Positions 43,003-52,458 are shown, counted from the first letter of the stretch. The stretch is DNA of 64,000 nucleotides from Rhodocyclaceae bacterium (GCA_026417115.1 JAOADW010000030.1:1-64000); one strand, 5' to 3'. Notes: generated by a model from the letters alone, not told the origin. Made by a program: numbers and translations.

Positions 43003-43953
43003 ATGAACCCCACTGAGATACCTGGCTTGCCTGTCGTACCCGTGATGCTCGATGAATCGAAGGAAATCCAATTTTCCTGTCACAAGGGCATCGCTTGCTG
43101 GAATGCCTGTTGTGCGAATATCGACATTTCTCTGACGCCCTATGACATCGTCCGCCTGAAAAAGCGCTTGGGCATTTCCTCGACGCAATTCCTGCGCGAC
43201 TACACGCTCCCTTATGAGATGGAGAAAGACGGCATCGCCGGTGTCAAATTCCGTCCCGTCGAGGGCGGTACGGCTTGCCGCTTCATGACGCCTGCAGGCT
43301 GCGCCGTCTATGAAGATCGCCCGACCGCATGCCGCTACTATCCGGTGGCGCTGCTTTCGATGCGCAAGCAGGACGAATACCAAGCGAGCGAGTCTTATGC
43401 GCTCGTGAAGGAAGCGCATTGCCAGGGGCATCTCGAGCCACGGCGCCTCAGCATCGCCGAGTATCGATCCGAGCAGGGAGTGATCGAATATGACGAAATG
43501 GCGAAAGGCTGGCGCGAACTGGTGCTCAAGAAGAAGTCGTTGGGCCCTGCGATCGGCGCGCCCTCTCTGAAGAGCCGGCAGCTGTTCTTCATCGCTTGCT
43601 ACGACATCGATACCTTCCGCGACTTTGTCGAATCCGAGGGATTCCAGAAGCTCTTCAAGCTCTCGGAAGACTATAAGGCGATGCTCATGCAAGACGACGT
43701 CGAGTTGATGTTGTTCGCCTTCCGCTTCCTGAAACAGGTGCTGTTCGGCGAAAAAAGCATCGAGCTCGACGAGGAGGCCGCGCGTGTGCGGCTGGCGAAA
43801 TGGCAGGAACGCCAAGCCAAGATCGAGGAAGAAGCGCGCAAGAAACGCGAGGAATACGCGCGCATGCTCGAAGAAGAAGGCATTCACGTCGAGGATACGG
43901 GGCTCGAGGAATATGGCGAAGAAGCCCCTTTGTACGGCGGCTGCAAAGAGTGA
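43003..43953 (+). CDS. YkgJ-type cysteine-cluster protein with coiled-coil tail
   Basis: A protein of 316 aa of the zinc/iron-chelating YkgJ-like family (CxxxCC-type). Cys26, Cys32, Cys36 and Cys37 (FSCHKGIACWNACC) plus later CRFMTPAGC and CRYYP cysteines probably bind a metal or Fe-S cluster. The C-terminal third is a highly charged coiled coil (EEEARKKREEYARMLEEE) ending in GGCKE. Its start lies 50 nt after the aprA terminator, so it may have its own promoter; it could be an Apr-related accessory factor, but no direct evidence shows this. It is convergent with the PaaK-like gene. Confidence 0.8.
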   Translation: MNPTEIPGLPVVPVMLDESKEIQFSCHKGIACWNACCANIDISLTPYDIVRLKKRLGISSTQFLRDYTLPYEMEKDGIAGVKFRPVEGGTACRFMTPAGCAVYEDRPTACRYYPVALLSMRKQDEYQASESYALVKEAHCQGHLEPRRLSIAEYRSEQGVIEYDEMAKGWRELVLKKKSLGPAIGAPSLKSRQLFFIACYDIDTFRDFVESEGFQKLFKLSEDYKAMLMQDDVELMLFAFRFLKQVLFGEKSIELDEEAARVRLAKWQERQAKIEEEARKKREEYARMLEEEGIHVEDTGLEEYGEEAPLYGGCKE

Positions 43954-43974
43954 AGAAACCCTGCATGCAGAGAC

Positions 43975-45246
43975 TTATTGGAGGGCACACAGCACATAGC
44001 GGTGCTTGCCGCTTGCCGTGCGCGGGATCTCCGCCACATATTCGATGGCGAGTGCAAGCCCCTGTTCGCTCAATTGGCGCCGCCATGACTCGACCAGGGC
44101 GGCGGGGAGCTCCCCCTTCAGGACGAGACGCAGCGTCAGAGCGCCCTTGCGCTCCTGCACGAATTGATAGCTTTTGATGGTGAGAAGCCCATCGAGCAGG
44201 CGGTTCAGAAAGGAAGGGTGGATCATGCGCCCATCTGTCGTGAGGACGAAGTCGTTGGCGCGTGCGATGTCCATTTTCATGAGCGGGAAGGGCAGGGTGC
44301 ACTCGCATCGCTCTGCGAGCAACTCGCCGTAATCGCCGAGCTCATAGCGGATCATCGGCATCAGGCGATTGGTCAGCGAGGTCACGAGCAGCCGACCTGC
44401 GAGCGATTCCAAGACGACGAGATCAGTAAAGACATGCATGCGCCCGTGACGACATTCGCAGGCGATGTTGGGGACCTCCCGACATCCGTATTGGTTGAAC
44501 ACCTTGACACGAAAAGCTTCTTCGATCAAGGCGCGCATGTGCGGCGAAAGCGTTTCCGCCGTCGTGTAAACGCCGAGGAGCGACTCTGGCGGCGCGATGT
44601 GGCGGTCGAGAAACCAGCGCGCCAACACTGCGATTGCGCTGGCATAACCGTAGAGCAAAACGGGGCGCTCGCGCGCGATCATATGCTGCCACTGTAAAAG
44701 CTTGCCGTCGTCGATCTCATGTGCGCACAGCGTCTTCTCTGCTGCGATCCAGTCTTCCCAGCGGCGTGCGGCGAAGACGCCGCCGCGCTGAGTGTCGATA
44801 CGGGCGCCCCACAGGTAGAGGATCTTCTGTCCGGGGCGCCAGCCAGAGAGCATGAAGCTACGCATCATGCCGGCGCGCATGCGTTCGTGTTTTTCTTCGT
44901 CGTAATAGAACGCCAAGGGTTCGCCGGTCGAGCCGCTGGTATAGCCGATCGGCGTTCGCGCCGGGTCATGCCCTTTGGCGAGCAAGTCGGCAAGGCGCGC
45001 ACGCACGATCGCCTTCGTCAGGATGGGGAGCTCGCTCAGCTGCCTTCCTTCCTGGGCGGCGAAAGCCTCGGCATAATAGGCCGTCTGGTTGCGCGCGAAA
45101 GCGAGGATGGCCTCGAGTCTTGCCTGCTGGTAACGCAAAAGCTCGTCGGCAGAAAGCGCTTGGTGCGCGAGCAGTTCCGTGAGGTAGCGATAACGCTGCG
45201 GCCAGCGCCGCCGATGCAGCCAAGACTTCAGACCAGATGCATCCAT
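43975..45246 (-). CDS. PaaK/CapK-like adenylate-forming enzyme
   Basis: A protein of 423 aa of the phenylacetate-CoA ligase/CapK branch of the ANL superfamily. The ATP-binding loop GYTSGSTGEPLAFYYD (about residues 101-116), the TAETLS segment and RYELGDYGEL are visible. Members next to glycosyltransferases usually act in polysaccharide or specialised metabolite modification rather than phenylacetate degradation, and no paa genes are present. It is the last gene of a three-gene minus-strand cassette, overlapping the glycosyltransferase gene by 19 nt. Substrate unknown. Confidence 0.78.
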   Translation of the reverse strand: MDASGLKSWLHRRRWPQRYRYLTELLAHQALSADELLRYQQARLEAILAFARNQTAYYAEAFAAQEGRQLSELPILTKAIVRARLADLLAKGHDPARTPIGYTSGSTGEPLAFYYDEEKHERMRAGMMRSFMLSGWRPGQKILYLWGARIDTQRGGVFAARRWEDWIAAEKTLCAHEIDDGKLLQWQHMIARERPVLLYGYASAIAVLARWFLDRHIAPPESLLGVYTTAETLSPHMRALIEEAFRVKVFNQYGCREVPNIACECRHGRMHVFTDLVVLESLAGRLLVTSLTNRLMPMIRYELGDYGELLAERCECTLPFPLMKMDIARANDFVLTTDGRMIHPSFLNRLLDGLLTIKSYQFVQERKGALTLRLVLKGELPAALVESWRRQLSEQGLALAIEYVAEIPRTASGKHRYVLCALQ

Positions 45247-46718
45247 TGAGCGTAGTCGTCAGGCAATGCAACAAGCGCCGCAGCGAGGCGAGACTGCCAG
45301 GAAGCCCAGCGTCGCTCGTCCTCGATGCGCCGGAAACCGTGCGCAGGGTGCACGAAGTTGTGGCGCACCTGTTCGGCGAAGCGGGAAAAGCCTTTGATGG
45401 GTTCTTGGCATCGGGGCGATGCACGGCGGATTTCGTCAAGCAGTCGCCCGAAGTGGGCAAGATGCGCATGGATTGCGGCGCGTCGTTCGCGGTATCGCTC
45501 GCGAAGCTCAAGTCGGGTATGCGCGAGCTGCTCCGCATAAAAAGTCGGGTCGCGCCGCTCCATGAGCGTCGCCGCAAACCGTTCGACGGTAAAAAGCATG
45601 ACGTCGCCATAGAATTGGCGTTCGTATTCATCCGCGATGTCGATGAGGTCGCCCCAATTCTCGACGCCAGGGCGGAACCCTGCGCCCGAAGCGGCGACTC
45701 GGCGATGATAAAGGGGAAAGTTGGCGGAGACGAAGCGGTGTGCGAGCTGGGCCTTGAGGATGCGTCCAAGCGTCGGCCCTGACATGCGCAAGCGCAGGTG
45801 CGCAAACGGCAGTGGATAGCCGGGCGCTTGCAAACGGAAGACGTAATTGCCGGCATAGACGGTGCGTGCGGGCGCAACGCTCGCTTGGAAGTCTTGCGCC
45901 TGATAGTGACAGGCGCGCGTAGGGTGTTCGCCATGCCAAAAGCGTTCCAATCGGAACGCAAGCGCCGCCAGACAGTCGAGATGGCGATGGGGTAGCGGTA
46001 GAGGACAGGCGTAGTCGCAGCGCTCGGGAGGGGTAAAGCCAAAGAGATCGGCGAGGTCGTGATAGGCAGCGTCCGCCGTGGGCTGTGCGTCACGATGAAA
46101 CGTGCAGGGCGACTCGGCGTCGAGCGAGGCGAATCGTGCGAGGAAATGGATGAGATCGGCGAGCAAATTGGCCGTCATCACGGCAGGCGAAACCGGCGGA
46201 TCGCCGACCACCTTGCCGGTGGCGACGACGATCTCGGGATCGGCGAAGAGGCGATCGAGCAGGGAAAAATAATCGATCGTCGCGCCGGTGGCGTCGATGC
46301 AGAAGAGCTGGTCCGAATCGATCGACCAGACGAGCGTGGGCGTGCGGGTATTCCGCCAGCGTCGAAGCGCCCAGAGAATGCCGCGGTTGCGCGCGGCGGC
46401 CTGCCCCCGATGGCCATGCAGGCGCGCATCGCCCAAAAAAGTCGGCGACGCCAACGGCTCCTCGGGCGAAAAGGAGGCCTCTGGCGCGAGATGGAAGATG
46501 GAAAAACCGCGCTCCTTTCGCGCATCGATGATCCTGGCATGTTCCCTGACGGACTCGGGACTTGCCGAATCGTCCGCGACGACCACGCGGATGTTGCCCG
46601 CATAAGGGTGCTGACGTAAGGCTTCGGCGAGGCTCTCCAGGCAACTCGCAAGCTGCTGCGGCCGTTCGGCGACGGGCAGCACGAGCACGAAGTCATGGCG
46701 TAAATCAGCGTTCGACAC
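45228..46718 (-). CDS. Family-2-like glycosyltransferase of unknown specificity
   Basis: A protein of about 496 aa with a GT-A N-terminus: FVLVLPVAERPQQLASCLESL, then VVVADDSAS, RNRGILWALRRW, and a DxD-like WSIDSDQLF near residue 140. The C-terminal half (about 250-496) is helical and not recognised; it contains repeated aromatic/His-rich segments. The start is taken as GTG at 46718, overlapping the upstream stop by 14 nt; there is no ATG near, and homology begins just after it. It is in a cassette with a ThDP enzyme and a PaaK-like enzyme. Acceptor and donor cannot be inferred. Confidence 0.72.
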   Translation of the reverse strand: MSNADLRHDFVLVLPVAERPQQLASCLESLAEALRQHPYAGNIRVVVADDSASPESVREHARIIDARKERGFSIFHLAPEASFSPEEPLASPTFLGDARLHGHRGQAAARNRGILWALRRWRNTRTPTLVWSIDSDQLFCIDATGATIDYFSLLDRLFADPEIVVATGKVVGDPPVSPAVMTANLLADLIHFLARFASLDAESPCTFHRDAQPTADAAYHDLADLFGFTPPERCDYACPLPLPHRHLDCLAALAFRLERFWHGEHPTRACHYQAQDFQASVAPARTVYAGNYVFRLQAPGYPLPFAHLRLRMSGPTLGRILKAQLAHRFVSANFPLYHRRVAASGAGFRPGVENWGDLIDIADEYERQFYGDVMLFTVERFAATLMERRDPTFYAEQLAHTRLELRERYRERRAAIHAHLAHFGRLLDEIRRASPRCQEPIKGFSRFAEQVRHNFVHPAHGFRRIEDERRWASWQSRLAAALVALPDDYAQWMHLV

Positions 46719-48318
46719 GATAGTGTGGGAACACGTTCTTATCCCAGGGTATCTCGATGAGATTGTAGCCTTCGGCGAGATCGGCTTCGGCGAAGAGCGC
46801 CGCCACGTCGGAGACGGCGGCAAGGCGATGGTGGCGAAAGCCAAAGGCGCTGGCGAGACGTCGGAAATCGGGGTTCGTGAAATCGCAAGCGATCAGGCGG
46901 CCTTGATAGTGCTGGCATTGGTTTTTGCGGATGAGCCCCAGTGAGCCGTTGTTGATGAGCAGGACGTTGAGCGGCGCTCGATGGTTGATCGCGGTCATCA
47001 ACTCGAAGCCGCACATCTGGAAACCGCCGTCGCCCAAGACGGCGAAGGTAGGCTGCGCGCAGGCAAGGCGAGCGCCGATGGCGGCCGGAATGGCGTGTCC
47101 GAGCGCCGAAATGCCCGTATTCGGGAAATAGCGGTGCGAAGGGGAGGCGCGTAGGTAGCTTTGCGCGAGAATGATATTGTCATCAAACGTTTGGGATGAG
47201 GGCAGCGTGCGCAGATGCGCGAAAAAATCGGCGATGACGGCGAAGTGCGCCGGCGCATGGATTGCTCGGCGCTTGGGCGCGGGCCGCGGCGTCTGCGCCG
47301 GCGCGAGCAACTCGAGGAGGCGGGGCAGGGCCGCGCCGAGATCGGCGGCAAGGGCGATGTCGGGAACGAAGTTGCGCCCGATCTGGCGCGCATCGCGGTC
47401 GATCTGAATCAACCGTTTGCCGGCCAGCAAGCGAGGCTCCCATAGATAACTCGTGCGCTCGGTGAAGCCTGTGCCCAGCAACAAGAGCAAATCGGCGTTC
47501 TCGAGCCAGCGTCGGGCTTCGCCGTCTGAAGTGACGCCCAGGCAACCCAGCGCGAAGGGGTCTGTTTCATCGATGACGCCTTTGGCCTTGAGCGTCGTCG
47601 CAACCGGAATGGACAGACGGTGGGAAAGCGCCGCCAGGGCATCGGCAGCGCGTGGGTCATGGCAGCCGGCGCCAGCGAGGATCAGGGGCGCACGGGCGTG
47701 CTCGAGCTGCGCGATGATTTCGCGTAGCCTATCCTCGGGCGGCGCGCAGAGGGGCTGAGTAGGCAGCGAAAACCGTGCAAAGACCTGTTCCGGGGCGGCT
47801 TCGCGCTGGACGTTGAAGGGCACGATGAGCGCCACGGGGCCGGCCTCAGCGCCCCTCAACGCAAGCGCGGCCTGTTGGAAGACTTGGGGCAGATAGTCGG
47901 CGCGTTCGATGCGCTTGGCGTAGCGGGTGACGGGGGCGAGTAGCTGCAAAAGATCGATGGCGCCGCCTTCGCCCGAGGCCTCCTGCAAACCGCCGCGACC
48001 GAAAAGCGTCGTCGAGGTCTCGCCGCAGAGGGCCAGCAGCGGGATCCTGTCGGCATATGCGCTGGCGAGCGGGGTGATCAGGTTGGTCGCGCCGGGCCCA
48101 GCCGTGACGAGGCAAGCCGCAGGGCTGCCCGTTGCGCGCGCCTCGCCGAGCGCCATGAAGCCTGCGCCTTGTTCATGCTTGGCCAGAATGGCTGCTATCG
48201 TGCTGCCGTGGAGCGCATCGTAGACGGGAAGGATGTGGGCGCCGGGCATGCCGTAACAGCGGCGTATGCCGAGCCGTTCGGCGAAGCGGACCAAGGCCTG
48301 CGCGATGGAGAAAGACAT
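46705..48318 (-). CDS. Thiamine-diphosphate-dependent enzyme, acetolactate synthase-like
   Basis: A three-domain ThDP enzyme of 537 aa. The catalytic Glu49 (KHEQGAGFMALGEA), the middle FAD/DHS-like domain, and the C-terminal ThDP/Mg motif GDGGFQMCGFELMT...NNGSLG are present. It resembles IlvB/AHAS and the wider benzoylformate/oxalyl/sulfopyruvate decarboxylase group. No IlvN regulatory subunit or ilvC follows; it is coupled to a glycosyltransferase and a PaaK-like enzyme instead, so a role in branched-chain amino acids is unlikely. The start ATG has a GGAG-type sequence nearby on the leader. Reaction unknown. Confidence 0.82.
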   Translation of the reverse strand: MSFSIAQALVRFAERLGIRRCYGMPGAHILPVYDALHGSTIAAILAKHEQGAGFMALGEARATGSPAACLVTAGPGATNLITPLASAYADRIPLLALCGETSTTLFGRGGLQEASGEGGAIDLLQLLAPVTRYAKRIERADYLPQVFQQAALALRGAEAGPVALIVPFNVQREAAPEQVFARFSLPTQPLCAPPEDRLREIIAQLEHARAPLILAGAGCHDPRAADALAALSHRLSIPVATTLKAKGVIDETDPFALGCLGVTSDGEARRWLENADLLLLLGTGFTERTSYLWEPRLLAGKRLIQIDRDARQIGRNFVPDIALAADLGAALPRLLELLAPAQTPRPAPKRRAIHAPAHFAVIADFFAHLRTLPSSQTFDDNIILAQSYLRASPSHRYFPNTGISALGHAIPAAIGARLACAQPTFAVLGDGGFQMCGFELMTAINHRAPLNVLLINNGSLGLIRKNQCQHYQGRLIACDFTNPDFRRLASAFGFRHHRLAAVSDVAALFAEADLAEGYNLIEIPWDKNVFPHYRVER

Positions 48319-48710
48319 CGGACGAATTCGTTTCTATCGGCGGGTGGCTGTCGGATAAGACGTGCGCCACGCTGGCCGTTGAGAAAGGCGAAGCCGATTT
48401 TCTCTGGGCAAGCGATGAGGAAGGCGGACGAAGTGCGCCTCTTGCCGCCGACGCTTACAGCCCACCTCGCGAGGCTCAGGAAAGCAAGGGAGTGTCCGGG
48501 CATGCCTAGTCGGCATCTTTGCGGGCGCATCGGGGTGCAGGCTCAGGGCAAGGGACATATCATCGCTGCTCTGCCAGGATCGTGCAAATCATACGGCAGT
48601 GGCGGGCGTTGAGGGGGCCACGCCCATGCTGGGCGTTGCTTTGTCAGCGCTCGGCGCCTATGGTTCTTTGGTGAGGGCAACCCGCTAGCGGGGAAATGAG
48701 GGGAAGGGCG
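48319..48710. other. 392-nt intergenic region between two minus-strand operons
   Basis: No gene is supported here; the short open frames are antisense or lack starts. It holds a 7-bp hairpin (ACGCCCA-TGC-TGGGCGT, 48620-48636) and a 12-bp palindrome CCCGCTAGCGGG (48681-48692), the latter just past the histidine kinase stop. These may end the signalling operon, but neither has a T-tract. The promoter of the ThDP/GT2/PaaK cassette presumably lies here too; I could not assign it. Confidence 0.5.
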
Positions 48711-50213
48711 CTAGGATGAGAGATGGCCTTCCGCAGGCAAAAAGACATGGAAAGTCGCCCCCTGGTTGGGAGCGCTTTCGGCCCAGACTCGTCCGCCCAT
48801 GCGCTCGGCGGCTTTTTTGACGATCGCAAGACCCACGCCGGTGCCTGGATATTCTTCGAGTCGATGAAGGCGTTGGAAGATTTCGAAGATGCGGTCGTGG
48901 TATTTCATGTCGAAGCCGATGCCGTTGTCACGGACCCAGAGATGCAAGCCGTCGAGCGTTTCCTTGCCGCCGATTTCGATCTCAGGCCGTTGTCGTGGGC
49001 GCGTGAATTTGATCGCATTGTCGAGCAAGTTGCGCAGGATCAAGGCAAGGCCGTCGGGATCGGCAACGAGTTGGCAAGGCGGCAGCGAAAGGCGGACATC
49101 GATGCCGCGTTGGACAATGTCTTCGCTTCTCTCGGCGACCAGCCGTTCGAGCAAGGCGTGTAGATCGATGCAAGCGGTGGTCAGCGGCCTGCGCTCCATG
49201 CGCGAATACGCCAAGAGATCGTCGATGAGCGCTTGCATGCGCGCGACCCCTTGGCGCACGTTGGCAAGGAAAAGCCGGCCTTCGTCGTCGAGGCGATGCG
49301 CGTAGTCCTCCTCGAGCAAGCGGCAATAGCCATCGATGCCGCGCAAAGGGCTTTTGAGATCGTGCGAGACGGAATAGACGAAGCTTTCCAGCGACCGATT
49401 CAGTGCTTCCAAGGCCTGGGTACGCTCGGCTACGCGCGCTTCCAGCGTTGCATTCAACTCCCGCAGCGCCGCGTTGGCGGCCTCGGCCTCGCGGCGCGCA
49501 CGATTGGCGTCTTCCATCTGGTTGAGGGTGGCCAGGCGCGCCCTCTTTTGCCATTCGAGGGCGCGCGCCAAGGCTTCTTCCGTCTCATGCAAGCGTTGAA
49601 TGTCTTCTACCACGGAAATGAAATGCTCCGGCGTGCCGTCTGCTTTCCATGTGAGCGCGACGGTGAGCAAAATCCAGATGGTCGACCCATCTTTACGAAG
49701 ATAGCGTTTCTCCATCGAGTAACGGGGAATTTCTCGCGCCAACATCTGCTGCACATAGGCGAGGTCTTTGGCCAAGTCGTCGGGGTGGGTGATGTCCTGG
49801 AAGGTCATCTGCAAGAGCTCTTCGGCCTCATAACCGACGATCTCGCAGAGCCGGCGGTTGACTTTGAGCCAGCGTCCATCGGGCGCGACGAGCGCAATGC
49901 CGACGGCGGCTTGTTCGAAGACCGCCTCGAAAAGGGCGTGGCTCTTTTCCAGAGCGACGTATGCCGCATCGCGTTCTGCCAGCGTGGTGGCGAGGGTGGA
50001 AAAACGCCGTCGCAACAGATGATGAAGCCCGGCTGCCGTGACGAGGACGAACAAAAGACCCTTGGCGAGCGCGACCTCGACTAATTGCTCGACGTTGCTG
50101 AAGGCGAGCGCCAGCAGATGATCGGAAACAAAGATCCACAACACCGCGAAAACGGCATAGCCGAGCGCGATGCGCGTAGCGGAATCGGGTGGATGAAAAA
50201 GGCGCTGTTTCAT
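48711..50213 (-). CDS. PAS-domain sensor histidine kinase
   Basis: A membrane histidine kinase of 500 aa: two transmembrane helices (about 15-36 and 47-66), a PAS domain (about 92-210), a coiled coil (220-275), HisKA with the phospho-accepting His284 in SVSHDLKSPLRGI, and HATPase with N box NLLDNAIKF, DNGIGFD and GTGVGLAIV. It resembles the phytochrome-like/PAS kinases that pair with the small Rcp1-type response regulator at the head of this operon. Its start overlaps the HAMP-PAS gene stop by 4 nt; it is the last gene of the operon. Confidence 0.9.
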   Translation of the reverse strand: MKQRLFHPPDSATRIALGYAVFAVLWIFVSDHLLALAFSNVEQLVEVALAKGLLFVLVTAAGLHHLLRRRFSTLATTLAERDAAYVALEKSHALFEAVFEQAAVGIALVAPDGRWLKVNRRLCEIVGYEAEELLQMTFQDITHPDDLAKDLAYVQQMLAREIPRYSMEKRYLRKDGSTIWILLTVALTWKADGTPEHFISVVEDIQRLHETEEALARALEWQKRARLATLNQMEDANRARREAEAANAALRELNATLEARVAERTQALEALNRSLESFVYSVSHDLKSPLRGIDGYCRLLEEDYAHRLDDEGRLFLANVRQGVARMQALIDDLLAYSRMERRPLTTACIDLHALLERLVAERSEDIVQRGIDVRLSLPPCQLVADPDGLALILRNLLDNAIKFTRPRQRPEIEIGGKETLDGLHLWVRDNGIGFDMKYHDRIFEIFQRLHRLEEYPGTGVGLAIVKKAAERMGGRVWAESAPNQGATFHVFLPAEGHLSS

Positions 50214-51532
50214 GGCGAGGCTCCTGCCTCGTGATCGGCTGCTTCGGGGAGGCGATAAGGAGGCGCTCGACCGAGGGCGAGGCTGAGCTCGTTGATTTCC
50301 TGCTTCAGGCGCAGCATTTGCAGCTCGCGGTCGATCGTGGCCTGGGCGAATCGCTCGAGCTCGGCATTGCGCTCGATGAGTTCCTGGGTTTTCAAGCGCA
50401 AGGCGACCTCGGCTTCGCGATGGGCGCTGATGTCGAGCAAAACCCCTTGGATGGAGACGACTGCGCCGGATTCGTCGCGTAAAAGCCAGGTGTGGTCTTC
50501 GATCCAACGCCAGTGGCCGAAACCGTCGCGCAAGCGATAGGTTTGCACATAGCGATCGGGGCCGTGTGCGAGGTGTTGCTCGACATCGGCGGTGATTGCC
50601 GGGAGGTCGTCGGGATGGATCAAGTCAGCGTATTGCAGGCGCCCTGAGAGCAAATCCTGCTTTTCGAAGCCCCAACGCGAGATGTTGTCGCTTACGAATT
50701 CCACCGGCCAGCCGGGGGCATTGCGCCAGACGATTGCGACCAAGGGCGAATGCTCGATCAGGGAGGCGAGGCGTAGGATGTGGGTATGCTGGGTGGCGAT
50801 GCGCTCGGCCATGCGATCGAAGGCGACGCCGAGGTGGGCGAGCTCGTCCGAGCCGGAGAGCGCGGCGCGGCTTGAGAAGTCGCCCGTCCCCAGCGCCTCG
50901 GCCGCGCGGGCAAGACGCGCCGCTCGGCGCAGCCACAATCCATGCAACAAAATGCCCAACGTCAGCGCGAGCAAGAAGGGCGCAAGGCTCTGCGTAAGCA
51001 AGATGCTGCGGGCGCCTGCGAGCCGCTCGGCGAGGGGCAAGGCGAGGTCGCTGACGACGATCAAGCGATGGCCGGGACGTATCGTCGCCTGGGCGACGAG
51101 AAGCTCGCTTTCGGCTAGCCGGCGCACGTGCAGTATGGGCGCAGGCGGTGCAGGCGCTTCGAGGGCCTGGGCAAGCTGCGGCGTCAGGCGGCTGTGGATC
51201 GTCGACCAAGGAACGCCGATCTCGATGCGACTCAGGGCGGCCGCGACCTGGCCATCGGGAGCGATGAGCCAGGCATGCTGCAGATGACGCCGTAATCCGA
51301 GGCCAGAGAGAATCGCGCGCACTTGCGCGAGGTTGCGCTGCCCCAGTTGCACCTCGAGACGGGTTTGCTCGATCGTGAGGCGATCCTTGAGGCGTTGGAT
51401 CTCTTCCCGTTCGACGGCTTCGGCGTATTCCCGATGCTGGAACCACGCTATCCAGGCCGAGGCTAGCAGCGAAAGCCCTGCCAGGAGGAAGGGCAGCGTC
51501 CAGCGCATGGGCCACGGCCAAGCGCCCCTCAT
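50210..51532 (-). CDS. Membrane HAMP-PAS sensor protein lacking an output domain
   Basis: A protein of 440 aa: transmembrane helix 1 (about 12-30), periplasmic domain (31-175), transmembrane helix 2 (176-199), HAMP (about 198-250), PAS with PAC (about 255-370; HPDDLPAI and DGFGHWRWIEDHTWL), and a terminal coiled coil to residue 430. There is no kinase, cyclase or effector domain. The next gene encodes a full kinase, so the pair looks like a split receptor in which this coiled coil could contact the kinase. The start overlaps the lipoprotein gene stop (ATGA). Confidence 0.82.
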   Translation of the reverse strand: MRGAWPWPMRWTLPFLLAGLSLLASAWIAWFQHREYAEAVEREEIQRLKDRLTIEQTRLEVQLGQRNLAQVRAILSGLGLRRHLQHAWLIAPDGQVAAALSRIEIGVPWSTIHSRLTPQLAQALEAPAPPAPILHVRRLAESELLVAQATIRPGHRLIVVSDLALPLAERLAGARSILLTQSLAPFLLALTLGILLHGLWLRRAARLARAAEALGTGDFSSRAALSGSDELAHLGVAFDRMAERIATQHTHILRLASLIEHSPLVAIVWRNAPGWPVEFVSDNISRWGFEKQDLLSGRLQYADLIHPDDLPAITADVEQHLAHGPDRYVQTYRLRDGFGHWRWIEDHTWLLRDESGAVVSIQGVLLDISAHREAEVALRLKTQELIERNAELERFAQATIDRELQMLRLKQEINELSLALGRAPPYRLPEAADHEAGASP

Positions 51533-52458
51533 CGGCCTTCCTTTCCAGGGGCGAGCAAGGCAGTCCAATTGGGCGCCTGCCGGAGCAGGCCGAGGGCGAG
51601 CAGCTCTTTGACGATGGGTTGCGCCCGCGTCTCGAGCGGGGCGGCTCTGCCAGCAGACGCCGTCAGCAAACGCACGCTTTCTGCGGGCGGGATGAAACGC
51701 AGGCCTTGCAAGGCAGCCAGGTATTCCTCGGCGCTGAGCCCTGTGCCGCGCGCCAGGGTTTCCGCGGCTTTGCGGGGGTCATGCATGAGCGCCGTCATGC
51801 CTTCCCGCCAGGCGGCGAGCAAACGGGAGGTGTCGCTGAACTCTGGCCGCACCACGAGCACGTCGAAGATCGTTTCGGGCATCGCGCGGCTGTCGTAGAG
51901 CAGGCGAAAGCCGTGGCGCAAGAGCATGCTCTTGATCGGCTCGAAGGTGACGATCGCATCGACACGACCGCCCGTGAGGGCGGCCTGGTGCTGCCCCGCC
52001 TCGATCGCGACGACATCGACGTCCGCCCACGAGAGGCCGGCGTGAGCGAGAAAATGGGACAAGACGAGGTGGCCGACGGCGCTGGTTTCGACGCCGATGC
52101 GGCGCCCTTTGAGGCCCGAAGGGGTGGTGATCTCGGGCCGGGCGAGTATTGCATCGGCGCCATCGGAGACATCGAGCACGGCGATGATGCGTAAAGGCAC
52201 CCCCGCATCGGCAAGCCGCAAGGCTTCGTCGAGCGTCATCGCGGCGGCTTCGGCCGAGTCGTTGGCGAAGGCGCGCTGACTTTCGCTGTTCGAAACGAGT
52301 TCGACGACGCGCAGGCGACGGGGATCGGTCAAGCCCCAAGCCTGGGCCAGCACGAAAGGATCGTAGCCAATCCATGCATTGAGCGCGAGGCGTAAAGCGG
52401 GCTCGGGCGGCGATGCGCAACCCAGCAAGAGTAACGCGACAAGCCACGCCTTTCTCAT
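51529..52458 (-). CDS. ABC-type substrate-binding lipoprotein (NMT1/SsuA-like)
   Basis: A protein of 309 aa with a lipobox (Cys14 in LLLLGCAS) and a periplasmic binding fold of the NMT1/nitrate-sulfonate-taurine type: [38 protein letters not shown], and [22 protein letters not shown]. No ABC permease or ATPase gene is near. Placed inside a signalling operon before a HAMP-PAS receptor, it likely acts as a solute-sensing protein rather than in transport. Ligand unknown. It overlaps both neighbours by 4 nt. Confidence 0.85.
   Translation of the reverse strand: MRKAWLVALLLLGCASPPEPALRLALNAWIGYDPFVLAQAWGLTDPRRLRVVELVSNSESQRAFANDSAEAAAMTLDEALRLADAGVPLRIIAVLDVSDGADAILARPEITTPSGLKGRRIGVETSAVGHLVLSHFLAHAGLSWADVDVVAIEAGQHQAALTGGRVDAIVTFEPIKSMLLRHGFRLLYDSRAMPETIFDVLVVRPEFSDTSRLLAAWREGMTALMHDPRKAAETLARGTGLSAEEYLAALQGLRFIPPAESVRLLTASAGRAAPLETRAQPIVKELLALGLLRQAPNWTALLAPGKEGR

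Noticed and set aside
43975-45246. Phenylacetate-CoA ligase of the paa degradation pathway
   Set aside because: No other paa gene in the region; the context fits a CapK-like biosynthetic role better.
46705-48318. Acetolactate synthase IlvB for branched-chain amino acids
   Set aside because: No ilvN or ilvC beside it; it is coupled to a glycosyltransferase and a PaaK-like gene.
48600-48710. Riboswitch-like GC-rich hairpins (cyclic-di-GMP GEMM considered because of the nearby GGDEF-EAL gene)
   Set aside because: The conserved GEMM core and tetraloop-receptor pattern could not be found on either strand.
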